Below are positions 36,358-45,366 of a stretch of DNA of 64,000 nucleotides, piece by piece. The notes beneath the pieces are model-generated. The model made no database searches. It was given only the letters and a program-made list of their open reading frames with translations, and had not been told where the DNA came from. The DNA comes from an uncultured Granulosicoccaceae bacterium (lineage in GTDB: Bacteria > Pseudomonadota > Gammaproteobacteria > Granulosicoccales > Granulosicoccaceae): the NCBI GenBank assembly GCA_938035525.1, contig CALHOI010000015.1, positions 1-64,000 on the forward strand, read 5' to 3'. How positions within the stretch are numbered: the first letter of the stretch is position 1; every line of letters begins with the position of its first letter. Position numbers and translations under genes: made by a program.

Positions 36358-36396
36358 AGTCTAAACTCGCTAACTAACGTAAGGAGTTGCCCCAAT

Positions 36397-37371
36397 ATGG
36401 CTATTTGCGCTCTTGGGTATTTGGGTATCCGATCTGATAAAACCAACGACTGGCGTAAGCTGTCTTGCGACATGCTCGGGCTGCAGGAAGTTGACAAAGG
36501 CGCTGGAACAGTAGCGTTTAGAATGGATGACCATAAACAACGCTTTATTGTCACCGATGAAGGTGGTGATGAGCTTGCCTTCATTGGTTGGGAAGTAGAA
36601 TCGAAAGACGACTTGTCGCACTATGCCGGGACACTCTCTAACGCCGGTCACAAAGTTGAGGCAGGTTCAACTCAGTTAGCAGACCAGCGCTGTGTCGAGC
36701 AACTCATTGTGTTTAAAGACCCAGACAACAACCGCATCGAGTTATATTACAACCCATTACTGGCCAGCGATCCCTTTAAACCAGGTCGGCCAATCTCAGG
36801 ATTCAAGACGGGTCCTGTGGGTATGGGGCATGCGGTTTTACATGTTAAAAATGTTGACGCATTAGTACCGTTTTACCGCGATGTTCTTGGATTCTCGCTA
36901 AGTGATTTTGGCATGCAGCCCATTCCCATGTACTTCTTTCATGTCAACGAGCGGCATCATAGCTTCGCTATAATAGGATCCGGGCAGTCTGGTTTTCATC
37001 ACTTCATGATTGAGTACAATAATCTAGATGATGTAGGCCAGGGCTATGACATTGCACAGCTTCAAGATAATGGCATTGCGTACACGTTGGGTCGACACAC
37101 TAATGACTACATGACCAGCTTTTATGCCAATACGCCGTCAGGCTTTTTTATCGAAAGCGGTTGGGGTGGACGATTGATTAAACCCGACGAGTGGGAAGCT
37201 TGCGAAACCACGGGTGGACCAAGTTTTTGGGGGCATGATCGTCTTCAATTACCTGATAATGCGCGACAAAAATTCAAAGACATGCGCATGAATTTGGCTA
37301 AACAGGGCATCAGAACACCTCCTGTTGTCGACTGTCCTTGGTTGTACAACGAACTGTGGAATTCTAAATAG
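36397..37371 (+). CDS. VOC family ring-cleavage dioxygenase-like protein (type I extradiol)
   Basis: A 324-residue protein made of two vicinal-oxygen-chelate modules, as in BphC/DHBD. The ATG has AAGGAG ten bases upstream. Candidate iron ligands are H in G-M-G-H-A-V-L near 148, H in G-F-H-H-F-M-I-E-Y near 210, and E in GFFIESGWGG near 260. The catalytic tyrosine region reads N-D-Y-M-T-S-F-Y. Such enzymes open catechol-type rings using Fe(II). The next gene is a flavin hydroxylase of the type that makes those catechols, so the two probably form a hydroxylation/ring-cleavage pair. Confidence 0.85.
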   Translation: MAICALGYLGIRSDKTNDWRKLSCDMLGLQEVDKGAGTVAFRMDDHKQRFIVTDEGGDELAFIGWEVESKDDLSHYAGTLSNAGHKVEAGSTQLADQRCVEQLIVFKDPDNNRIELYYNPLLASDPFKPGRPISGFKTGPVGMGHAVLHVKNVDALVPFYRDVLGFSLSDFGMQPIPMYFFHVNERHHSFAIIGSGQSGFHHFMIEYNNLDDVGQGYDIAQLQDNGIAYTLGRHTNDYMTSFYANTPSGFFIESGWGGRLIKPDEWEACETTGGPSFWGHDRLQLPDNARQKFKDMRMNLAKQGIRTPPVVDCPWLYNELWNSK

Positions 37372-37383
37372 CCATTGCGCACA

Positions 37384-39036
37384 ATGGCTAAGCCCGATAT
37401 GACTTCGTCGCATTTCAATAGCTTCACCAATGGTTATTCCAGTCGTGGTTTCCGCAGCCAAAGCACTCGTCGTTCTGACGATGATCGTAATGAAACAATT
37501 GAGTACGATGTTGCTGTGGTTGGATGCGGACCCACTGGCGCCACGTTAGCCAACTTGCTGGTGCGCTCTGGTGTAAAGGTGCTTGTATTGGACAAAGAAC
37601 CACGAATTTACCCTTTGCCGCGTGCCGTACACTTTGACGATGAAACCATGCGTATTTTTCAATGTGTTGGTATTGCGGAAGCGTTACTGAAGAAAAGTCG
37701 GATTATGCCTGGCATGCGTTTCGTCGACGAGCAAGGCAAATTGCTGCTGGATTGGCCGCGCTCCACAGCAGTTGGACGACATGGCTGGCATGGTGGTTAT
37801 CGACTACATCAACCCGCACTTGAAGCATTACTTCGTGGCGGGTTAGTTGATAATCCCTTGTGCACGCTGGTATTAGCGGCAGAGCTGGTCGACGTGACAG
37901 AACACAGTAGTGGTTTGAGCATAACCTACTGCGAGCCATTGAATAAAGAAACAAACCCAGTGGGTAATCCTACTCAGAACAAACAAGCTGTGGCAAAGTT
38001 TGTGGTGGGTTGTGATGGTGCGAATTCGACTGTTCGTAAGCTCATTAACACCAACATGGAAGACTTGGGCTTTAAAGAGCGTTGGTTGGTTGTTGATGTT
38101 CTGTTAAAGCAAGACATGCCCGAACTCGGCGACTACACCGTGCAGTACTGTAGCGCATCGCAGCCCATGACTTATTGTCGTAATCCAGGTTTGCGTCGGC
38201 GATGGGAAATGGCCTTACCTGATAATATAACCGATGAACAAGCCTCACAACCGGCCCGCATATGGACATTGCTATCTCGCTGGATAAACCCGGAAAATGC
38301 CAAATTGGAGCGAACTGCAGTTTACACATTCAGATCTGAAATCGCTCCGCAGTGGCATAAGGGCCGACTCTTTATAGCTGGAGATGCTGCGCATTTAACA
38401 CCACCTTTTATGGGGCAGGGCATGTGTGCGGGTATCCGTGATGCCAGTAATCTGGCATGGAAACTAGCGCATTGCGTAAAGTTTGGTAGCGACGATGCAT
38501 TGCTTGCCAGTTATCAGCAGGAACGTGCGCCTCATGCTCGCGAGTATATAGAAACTGCCATCTCGTTGGGAGAGCTGATTGGCACCATGGACGCAAGTAA
38601 AGCGTCTGCTATGTCACACAGCAAACCGACATCAGCAGCATCTTCTGAACAAACAACCAATAAGAAAATCGCATCCCCGGAACCCAGGCTGGGTGCTGCA
38701 GCTTGCTTTTCTCACCCTCACATGAATTCAGAACACACGGGTTTTTTGTTTAGTCAACCCTGTTTACTTGACGGCACTCGGCTCGATGATTTTTGTGGGT
38801 ATGAAGCTGTTTTAATTGTTTGTGCGCGCACGCTTCTTGGACAAGGCGACTTACAAGATAACGCGCTTACGCTACTGTTTGCAGAAGAGCACCCTCTGTT
38901 AGCCGATGAGCTGGAAAAGCTAGGCGTGCTGGCGGTGCTGCTCAGGCCTGATCGCTATATATTGGCAACGGCTAAAAAAGACGAAGATATAGCAGGCCTT
39001 GCCAATATGTTGTACCCCAAAATCACAGCATCGTAG
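37384..39036 (+). CDS. FAD-dependent aromatic-ring hydroxylase (MhpA-like)
   Basis: A 550-residue class A flavoprotein monooxygenase. Dinucleotide fold VAVVGCGPTGATLANLL near residue 45; the D-G motif reads V-V-G-C-D-G-A-N-S-T near 210; the second FAD motif is F-I-A-G-D-A-A-H-L-T-P-P near 330. A thioredoxin-like C-terminal domain, as in MhpA/PheA types, lies beyond about 440. A polar linker rich in S, T and K sits near 405-425. The frame allows a TTG at 37375, but the ATG at 37384 is simpler. It hydroxylates phenolic acids; with the dioxygenase 13 bases upstream it suggests a meta-cleavage route. Confidence 0.88.
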   Translation: MAKPDMTSSHFNSFTNGYSSRGFRSQSTRRSDDDRNETIEYDVAVVGCGPTGATLANLLVRSGVKVLVLDKEPRIYPLPRAVHFDDETMRIFQCVGIAEALLKKSRIMPGMRFVDEQGKLLLDWPRSTAVGRHGWHGGYRLHQPALEALLRGGLVDNPLCTLVLAAELVDVTEHSSGLSITYCEPLNKETNPVGNPTQNKQAVAKFVVGCDGANSTVRKLINTNMEDLGFKERWLVVDVLLKQDMPELGDYTVQYCSASQPMTYCRNPGLRRRWEMALPDNITDEQASQPARIWTLLSRWINPENAKLERTAVYTFRSEIAPQWHKGRLFIAGDAAHLTPPFMGQGMCAGIRDASNLAWKLAHCVKFGSDDALLASYQQERAPHAREYIETAISLGELIGTMDASKASAMSHSKPTSAASSEQTTNKKIASPEPRLGAAACFSHPHMNSEHTGFLFSQPCLLDGTRLDDFCGYEAVLIVCARTLLGQGDLQDNALTLLFAEEHPLLADELEKLGVLAVLLRPDRYILATAKKDEDIAGLANMLYPKITAS

Positions 39037-39052
39037 ATGCTCTCAGAGAGTC

Positions 39053-39940
39053 TCAGGGCTGGTTTTTAGCGACTGACTCACGATGAGCAATATAGCTTGT
39101 CGATGCCACCAGAATGGTACCGCCAAGAATAACGTAAGCGTCGATTGATTCACCAAATAACAACACCCCAAACATCGTTGCCCACAGTAGTTGCAGAAAA
39201 GTCACCGGCTGCAGAACTGATATCGGGGCCATTTTTAACGCCTGGGTTAGTGTGAAGTGACCAGCAGTGGCAAAAACCGCCGTGAGCGATAGCAGCATCA
39301 GTTCTGTTGCATTTGGCTTCACCCAGTTGAGCAAGGCTAATGGCAGCAAGGTAAAAGCGCAAATGACGGACAACGTTGCCACGATGACTGTGAGCTGTTC
39401 TGTACCGGTTAATTTTTTTGTGACCAGGATGGATGCTGCAAACAAAGGTGCTGTGAGTAGCTGAGCAACTTGCCCGATAGAGATCGGGCTGAGTCCGGGG
39501 CGTAGAATAATAAACACACCAATAAGCCCAAATACAATGGCTAAAATACGGCGCGTGTACAGCTTTTCACCGAAGAATAGAGCAGCTCCAATGGTCATTA
39601 ACACAGGCGTCAAATAACTTAACGCTGTGACTTCGGCAATAGGAACCCGTGCCATGGCAAAAAACCATAGGCAAACACCAATGCCATGTATGACTCCACG
39701 AACACTGATAAGCGCCCAATTATGAACTTGCAATTTACCGCGGGCAATATTGAATAGCACCGGAGCCAGTAACAGCGAACCAACGGCGTATCTGATAAAT
39801 GAAGCTTCTGGTGCCGGTATGCGGGTACCGATATAACGCACTATTACCGTAACGGCAACAAAGCACACTCCTGATAACAGCATCCACAACATTCCAAGGC
39901 TGGTGGTGGATATTGCGCTTTTGCCAAATTTTGTAGTCAA
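39053..39940 (-). CDS. EamA/DMT family transporter, last gene of Cpx-like operon
   Basis: A 295-residue carrier with about ten hydrophobic helices in two EamA halves. The first half has R-Y-I-G-T-R-I-P-A-P-E, typical of this branch, and the second ends F-G-E-S-I-D-A-Y-V-I-L-G-G. The only start in frame near the head is a TTG at 39940 with no clear ribosome site; an internal ATG at residue 17 is possible. It follows the histidine kinase gene by 14 bases, so it is probably part of that operon and may be an export target of the stress response. Confidence 0.82.
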   Translation of the reverse strand: MTTKFGKSAISTTSLGMLWMLLSGVCFVAVTVIVRYIGTRIPAPEASFIRYAVGSLLLAPVLFNIARGKLQVHNWALISVRGVIHGIGVCLWFFAMARVPIAEVTALSYLTPVLMTIGAALFFGEKLYTRRILAIVFGLIGVFIILRPGLSPISIGQVAQLLTAPLFAASILVTKKLTGTEQLTVIVATLSVICAFTLLPLALLNWVKPNATELMLLSLTAVFATAGHFTLTQALKMAPISVLQPVTFLQLLWATMFGVLLFGESIDAYVILGGTILVASTSYIAHRESVAKNQP

Positions 39941-39954
39941 AGAGTCTGGTTTGC

Positions 39955-41310
39955 TCAGTGAGGGTCGGGGAGGGTCAGCGGTAAACTAATGACGACGTCT
40001 GTCCCGGATGTTCCTTTTTTTGCGGTGGAGCTACTGATGTACAAGTTGCCATTGTGTGCTTCTGCAATCAGTTTTGCAAGGTGCAGTCCAAGCCCAAAAC
40101 CGCCGGTACTTCTGGTTCTTGATTGATCAATACGATAAAACGGTTCGGTGATGGTGCTGATGTGTTCTGCTGCAATGCCTGGTCCTGTATCACTGACCGT
40201 GATTTTTACCTGATCTTTAGTGGTTTCAAGTGCCAGTAAAACAGTAGCGCGTGCATCATCGTTGTGCTTTATGGCATTGCTAATAATATTTCGGAATAAT
40301 ATTTTGAGCCTTGTTTCATCGGCCTGAATGGGGGCAACCGACTCGGGAAATTGCACCGTTATATTATCGGTGTGCATGTCATTGGCAACAGTATTCAGGA
40401 GTGTTATTAAATCAACTGAGGTGTAGTGCAACGCTGCATGCCCCGTTCTCATTTTTTCGCTTTCAAGGATGTCGGCAATAAGCCGCTCCATTTCAGCAAG
40501 GTCCTCCTCAAGCAGCTGGCGCTCCTTAGATTCGTCCAACAATTGCACAGCGACTTTGGCACGGGTGAGTGGGGTACGTAATTCGTGGCTTGCCCCTAGT
40601 AGCAATTGACGTTTGGCATCGAGCATTTGCTCAATATCATTTGCCATGGTGTTGATACTGCCGGCCAACTGTCCTAAATCGTTATCGTGACGTACTGGTA
40701 CCCGGTGCGATAAATCTCCATTACCCATCAGCTTTACGCCGTCGCGAATATCCCTAACCGGCCTTAACATTCGTTTTATAGCCAAAAAACACAGAGCAAG
40801 CATCAGGAGTGCGATGAGCAAAGCTGGTGTGATGAATCCTCGACGTTGCCTTGCATCGTTGATGTGATCAAGCTCGTAAAAAACCTGGTAATCACCGACC
40901 TCACTTCTTAGCAGTGTTCTGTTCTCATCACCACCAAATGCATAGTTAGCGTTTTTTGGTACCCGGTGTTTGTAAGCGCGGTGGTCTCGTTGGGTGAACG
41001 ATTCATCATCGATGTTAAGTTCTTTGCCATTGGTGGAATAATTTCCATCTGGCCCGATAATGTAAATGTTGACTGGTAGTCTTCTGGCTAAATCATCTGC
41101 GCTTTCTGTGTTGGGTGGGTCACCAATTTCCTGGCTGATAAAGTCGAGAACTTGTTCCAGATGGGGCCGTACATTAGCTCGCCAATTGCTGGTAAATGCA
41201 TGTGCAATGGCGATAAATAAAAGTAAGCTTAGCAGGATGCTAGTGATCGCAAACACAGCCAGTAACCGAGCAGACAATGAGCGTTTTAATTGTAGAAGCA
41301 GGTTTTTCAT
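39955..41310 (-). CDS. Sensor histidine kinase, CpxA/RstB-like
   Basis: A 451-residue membrane sensor kinase. Helix 1 is at about residues 15-38, a periplasmic domain of roughly 125 residues follows, then helix 2 near 165-183. The HAMP region is R-P-V-R-D-I-R-D-G and the phosphorylated histidine is in GASHELRTPLTR near 242. The ATP-binding part shows N (RNIISNAIKHN), G1 (SDTGPGIA) and G2 (FGLGLHLAKL) boxes. It pairs with the response regulator 26 bases upstream. The adjacent Spy/CpxP-like gene suggests sensing of envelope stress or metals. Confidence 0.9.
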   Translation of the reverse strand: MKNLLLQLKRSLSARLLAVFAITSILLSLLLFIAIAHAFTSNWRANVRPHLEQVLDFISQEIGDPPNTESADDLARRLPVNIYIIGPDGNYSTNGKELNIDDESFTQRDHRAYKHRVPKNANYAFGGDENRTLLRSEVGDYQVFYELDHINDARQRRGFITPALLIALLMLALCFLAIKRMLRPVRDIRDGVKLMGNGDLSHRVPVRHDNDLGQLAGSINTMANDIEQMLDAKRQLLLGASHELRTPLTRAKVAVQLLDESKERQLLEEDLAEMERLIADILESEKMRTGHAALHYTSVDLITLLNTVANDMHTDNITVQFPESVAPIQADETRLKILFRNIISNAIKHNDDARATVLLALETTKDQVKITVSDTGPGIAAEHISTITEPFYRIDQSRTRSTGGFGLGLHLAKLIAEAHNGNLYISSSTAKKGTSGTDVVISLPLTLPDPH

Positions 41311-41336
41311 GGCATTTATAAGTTGGCTGCTATCGA

Positions 41337-42020
41337 TTACCCGGATAACTTTTTATTAACAAAAGCGTAACCTGCGCCATACACGGTAATAATTGGCTCG
41401 GCTGGTTTTAATTTTGAACGCAAGCGACTAACAAGAATATCTACCGACCGACTAAACAACTCGGTTTCTGTGCCTTTAAGCTGATTCAATATATCGTCTC
41501 GACTGAAGTCTTTTCCGGGTTCCTGGGCCATCATAATCAGTAGTTGATACTCCATAGTGGTCAGTGTTATGGGTTTTTTATCTACCGTAACTTGTCGTTG
41601 GTCCAGATCAATAGTGAGTTGTTCAAATACCAGAACAGATTCAGCTTTTTCGCGTTGTGGAGACTTACGTTTTGCGATGGTATTGATTCGCGCAACCAAT
41701 TCTCTGGGATCAAACGGTTTTGGCAGGTAGTCGTCAGCACCAATTTCCAAACCAACCACTCTGTCTGTAACCTCACCTCTGGCGGTGAGCATGATCACGG
41801 GTATGTCGCTGCTGGCTCTGATGGTACGGCAAACTTCAAAACCATCCATCTCCGGTAACATAACGTCGAGAATAACAGCATCGAAATGCTCGTTTTTTAA
41901 TTTGGCCAAGCCTGTAGATGGTTTTAGCTCAGCGCTAATGTCGATGTCGTAGCGAGCACAATACTCAGTCAGCAATGGAGCCAATTTTTCATCGTCATCT
42001 ATAAGCAGCACTTTTAGCAT
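41337..42020 (-). CDS. OmpR-family response regulator, CpxR-like
   Basis: A 227-residue two-domain regulator. Receiver: acidic cluster D8-D10, phospho-acceptor D52 in V-I-L-D-V-M-L-P-E-M-D-G, and the lysine in L-P-K-P-F-D-P near 101. The C-terminal winged helix (about 130-225) includes S-R-D-D-I-L and R-S-V-D-I-L-V-S-R-L-R. It would be phosphorylated by the kinase encoded just downstream. It lies 160 bases after the Spy/CpxP-like gene on the same strand, and likely regulates that gene. Confidence 0.92.
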   Translation of the reverse strand: MLKVLLIDDDEKLAPLLTEYCARYDIDISAELKPSTGLAKLKNEHFDAVILDVMLPEMDGFEVCRTIRASSDIPVIMLTARGEVTDRVVGLEIGADDYLPKPFDPRELVARINTIAKRKSPQREKAESVLVFEQLTIDLDQRQVTVDKKPITLTTMEYQLLIMMAQEPGKDFSRDDILNQLKGTETELFSRSVDILVSRLRSKLKPAEPIITVYGAGYAFVNKKLSG

Positions 42021-42180
42021 TCTTGATTAACCCGTTCTTTAAAATGACTCAATCAGCTGTATCCTGTTTCACGTGGTGTTGTTCAGCATAAAGCGCAGTG
42101 AGCTCTGTGCCCACCGCGCTTGCACTACGATTAGTAAAACTGAACAACCGCAAACTATTGCGTTTGGTGCAGCTTAGCGA

Positions 42181-42633
42181 TTAGTGTCGCCATTTACCAC
42201 GTTTGTGACCACGAGATTCCATGAATTCCATGATTTGCGCTTTTTGCTCCGAGTCCAGGCTGTCCAGAAAGGTGCCTAATGCGACCACGATTTCGGGAGC
42301 AAATTGGTCGACGGTGGCCGTTTTCGTATTGATCATTTCCAGCGCTTTTGCCTGATCAAAACTTTCGGCACTCATCAAAGACTGGATGTCCGCTTTGGTG
42401 GTTTCCATCTGTGAATGCATGGCCGCTTTGGCCTTTAGCACTTCGTCCTTTAACGCCGTTAGTGCTTGCTCCTGGGTTGTGTCTAATTCCAGTTTTCCGG
42501 CAATGACACCCACAGCAATATCGGCGTGCATTTCGTGGCCGTGACGCCACTTTTTTGCGTATACAACCCCGGAGGTGCCGATCAGGGTTAAAACAACGAT
42601 TACGGCGGTGGTAATCTTGGTCGATTTTTTCAT
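42181..42633 (-). CDS. Periplasmic Spy/CpxP-like protein
   Basis: A 150-residue exported protein. The ATG at 42633 has AGGA upstream and starts a clear signal peptide (KKSTKITTAVIVVLTLIG, cut after V-Y-A near residue 26). The mature part is helical and contains repeated D-T/S-x-Q (LTxxQ-like) elements near 58 and 128, the mark of Spy/CpxP. Basic histidine-rich patches open and close the mature protein (KKWRHGHEMH and GHKRGKWRH), which could bind metal. The longer open frame upstream of 42633 is not coding. It likely restrains the neighbouring kinase or acts as a chaperone. Confidence 0.78.
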   Translation of the reverse strand: MKKSTKITTAVIVVLTLIGTSGVVYAKKWRHGHEMHADIAVGVIAGKLELDTTQEQALTALKDEVLKAKAAMHSQMETTKADIQSLMSAESFDQAKALEMINTKTATVDQFAPEIVVALGTFLDSLDSEQKAQIMEFMESRGHKRGKWRH

Positions 42634-42746
42634 GATATGTCCTATTTGTTCAGTGAATGAATGTTTGTGGTGCATAATCAGTATCGGTATTTGTGGGCGT
42701 AGAAGCATTTCGCTGCTGGAACAGCTTGTAACAGGGTGTAACGAAA

Positions 42747-44165
42747 ATGAAGAAATCTGAGTTTGAGAAATGGTCGGCCAGGGCGGCGCAATGGTCAGCC
42801 CAGTACATGGATACGCTCGACGAGCGACCTGTGCGAGCACAGACCCAGCCAGGCGATATTGCAAAATTGATTGACTCTGTGCCGCCTGAATCGGGCGAGT
42901 CCATGGAAACCATACTCAAGGACTTTGAAAACATCATTCCTGATGGCATGACGCATTGGCAGCACCCACGATTCTTTGCGTATTTTCAGAGCAATGCAGC
43001 ACCCGCCTCAATGATTGCCGAACAGCTGGCAACAACACTGGCGGCGCAATGTATGTTGTGGCAAACCTCACCGGCGGCTACCGAACTGGAAACCTGCATG
43101 ATCGATTGGCTGCGTCAGTCAGTGGGCTTGTCAAAGGAGTTTAAAGGTGTGCTGCAAGACACTGCGTCCAGTGCAACCTTGTCGGCCATATTAACCATGC
43201 GAGAGCGAGCACTGAATTGGCGGGGCAATGTTGAAGGGCTCTCAGGACAGCCTCGCGTTCGTATCTATGCTTCATCGCGTACGCATTCCTCTATCGACAA
43301 AGCCATGTGGATAGCGGGTTTGGGCCAGGATAATCTGGTGAAAATCCCAACCGACGAGCACTTTGCTTTAGACGAACACGCGCTTGAAAAGGCCATTGCT
43401 GATGATCGCGCTGCTGGCTATTTGCCAGCCGGTATTGTTATTTGTGTGGGCGGCACGTCCATGGGAGCAACGGATCGCGTCGCAAACGTATGCAAAATTG
43501 CCAAGCAGGAAAACCTGTATACGCATGTCGATGCGGCCTGGGCAGGTTCAGCGATGATTTGCGAAGAGTTAAGAACTTTGTGGGATGGTGTGGATGAAGC
43601 CGATAGCCTGGTGTTAAACCCACATAAGTGGTTGGGTGCATCCATGGAGTGTTCAGCACATTTTATTAAAGACCCTACTGTGTTGGTTAAAACCCTGGCT
43701 ATTCAACCGGAGTATTTAAAAACCCATGGTCAAGATGGTTTGGTTAATTACAGCGAGTGGGGCATTCAACTTGGCAGGCGGTTCAGGGCGCTTAAATTGT
43801 GGTTTCTGATACGCGCTTATGGTCTTGATGGCTTGCGAACACGTATTCGTCATCACATACAGTGGTCAGAAAAACTTTGCAAGCGTTTACGTAGCGAACC
43901 TGACTTTGAAATTGTCACCGATCCTATTTTATCGCTGTTTACTTTTCGCTATGTGCCACAGCATATTGCTGATCACGACGAATTAAATTTGCAACTGGTT
44001 AATGCGATTAATGATGATGGCAGAATCTACTTGACCCAAAGTGAGCACGATGGCAAACGCGTTATCCGTTTTGTCAGTGGTCAATTCGATATGGAGGAAA
44101 AGGATGTTGATATCGCCTTTGAGGCCATCACGGATATCGCGAAACTGGTATTGCCAACGACCTGA
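42747..44165 (+). CDS. Pyridoxal-dependent decarboxylase (group II, aromatic amino acid type)
   Basis: A 472-residue PLP decarboxylase. The N-terminus shows H-W-Q-H-P-R-F-F-A-Y-F, conserved in aromatic L-amino acid decarboxylases. The histidine that stacks on PLP is in SSRTHSSIDKA near 177, the aspartate is in H-V-D-A-A-W near 258, and the PLP lysine is in L-N-P-H-K-W-L-G near 296. Start ATG at 42747 lies behind AGGG. Substrates of the family include tryptophan, DOPA and phenylalanine; specificity cannot be read here. It is divergent from the Spy/CpxP-like gene. Confidence 0.88.
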   Translation: MKKSEFEKWSARAAQWSAQYMDTLDERPVRAQTQPGDIAKLIDSVPPESGESMETILKDFENIIPDGMTHWQHPRFFAYFQSNAAPASMIAEQLATTLAAQCMLWQTSPAATELETCMIDWLRQSVGLSKEFKGVLQDTASSATLSAILTMRERALNWRGNVEGLSGQPRVRIYASSRTHSSIDKAMWIAGLGQDNLVKIPTDEHFALDEHALEKAIADDRAAGYLPAGIVICVGGTSMGATDRVANVCKIAKQENLYTHVDAAWAGSAMICEELRTLWDGVDEADSLVLNPHKWLGASMECSAHFIKDPTVLVKTLAIQPEYLKTHGQDGLVNYSEWGIQLGRRFRALKLWFLIRAYGLDGLRTRIRHHIQWSEKLCKRLRSEPDFEIVTDPILSLFTFRYVPQHIADHDELNLQLVNAINDDGRIYLTQSEHDGKRVIRFVSGQFDMEEKDVDIAFEAITDIAKLVLPTT

Positions 44166-44194
44166 ACCAGTATGAGCAATAGGCTAGTGATTGG

Positions 44195-45301
44195 CTAACC
44201 AGCCGACATCACGGGTTCAGTGAACAACGATTCGTCTGGTGTGATACCAAGGCCAGGGCTGGTGGGTACATCGATGTGACCACCAATAATCTCTATGCCT
44301 TTGTTTGAATCGTAGTGTCCTTCAATATATGGCGCGGCCAGCCATACGCCTTCAAGTAAATGCGGCTGCACAGTGGCCCCCATGTGAGTACAGGCAGCAG
44401 CAATAATATCGCCTCCCCATGAATCGTCACAGGTGTGGGGTAAATTGCGGGCCTCGCAAATATCCCGAAAAGCAACCATTTGCTGCAAGCCGCCCAAGCG
44501 AGTGACTTTCATACCAAAGCCATCCACCAGGTTGGTTCCGGCTGCTGTGATCACGGTGTTAAGGTCGACGCTGTTTTCATCCATGTAAATAGCATGATTG
44601 ACACTATTACGAATACTTTTCAATTCTTCAATGGTATTGCACGGTTGTTCCATAATAAAGGGAATCTGTTGGCATTCGCGGCTCACCCTTAAGGTGTCTC
44701 GGGTTGTCCAGCCACGGTTACCATCAACTGCCAGGCGGACACCTGTGGTGCCAACGGCTTCCCACACTTTATGAATTGTTTCTATGTCAAGCTCTACTGG
44801 TCTGCCGCCCACTTTAATTTGCAAGCGTGGGTATCCCTCACGCTGCTTTTCTCTTGCCAGTCGAGCAATGTCATCTGGTTCACCAACCCCTGTTGCATAA
44901 TAAGACGGGATACGATCGGTCGTTGCTCCACCAAGCAATTGTGCTACAGATAACTTAGTGGCTTTACCCAGCAGATCATGCACGGCTATGTCGATTGCGG
45001 CTTTTGCATAGTTGTGGCCATGAAGTATTGTATTGAGTTTTCGGCGCACGGTTAGCGGCAATGCCTGCACACCGATTAACTCGGGTGCCATTAGTGTAAT
45101 GGCAGCTCGAGCACCTTGGGCGTGCGCTTCGGCATACGTTGGGCCAACAGGGCAAGTCTCACCCCAGCCGACCAGACCAGTGTTGGTGATGAGTTTGACC
45201 AGCGTTGTATCCAGCGACCAGACTTGAGCGTTGGCCATAGTGTACGGCCCGTTTTTTACTGGCAATTTGTGCTGGTATAGATGGACTTCGGTAATTTTCA
45301 T
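44195..45301 (-). CDS. hpbD: 4-hydroxyproline betaine 2-epimerase HpbD (enolase superfamily)
   Basis: A 368-residue mandelate racemase/muconate lactonising enzyme family member. It fits HpbD of Pelagibaca bermudensis from end to end: [22 protein letters not shown] near the N-terminus, [10 protein letters not shown] near 135, and [11 protein letters not shown] near the end. The acid/base lysines are K163 and K265, and the metal ligands D193, E218 and D241; all fall at the numbers I recall for HpbD. It inverts C2 of trans-4-hydroxy-L-proline betaine (and proline betaine), the first step of its use as carbon source. It is the last gene of a minus-strand run with a demethylase and ABC importer. 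Confidence 0.9.
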   Translation of the reverse strand: MKITEVHLYQHKLPVKNGPYTMANAQVWSLDTTLVKLITNTGLVGWGETCPVGPTYAEAHAQGARAAITLMAPELIGVQALPLTVRRKLNTILHGHNYAKAAIDIAVHDLLGKATKLSVAQLLGGATTDRIPSYYATGVGEPDDIARLAREKQREGYPRLQIKVGGRPVELDIETIHKVWEAVGTTGVRLAVDGNRGWTTRDTLRVSRECQQIPFIMEQPCNTIEELKSIRNSVNHAIYMDENSVDLNTVITAAGTNLVDGFGMKVTRLGGLQQMVAFRDICEARNLPHTCDDSWGGDIIAAACTHMGATVQPHLLEGVWLAAPYIEGHYDSNKGIEIIGGHIDVPTSPGLGITPDESLFTEPVMSAG

Positions 45302-45366
45302 GGACTAATTTTTTGTTAAAGACCGGTGTTATGGATAGAGCAGGCCGGTGAGTCGGTCCTATAACT

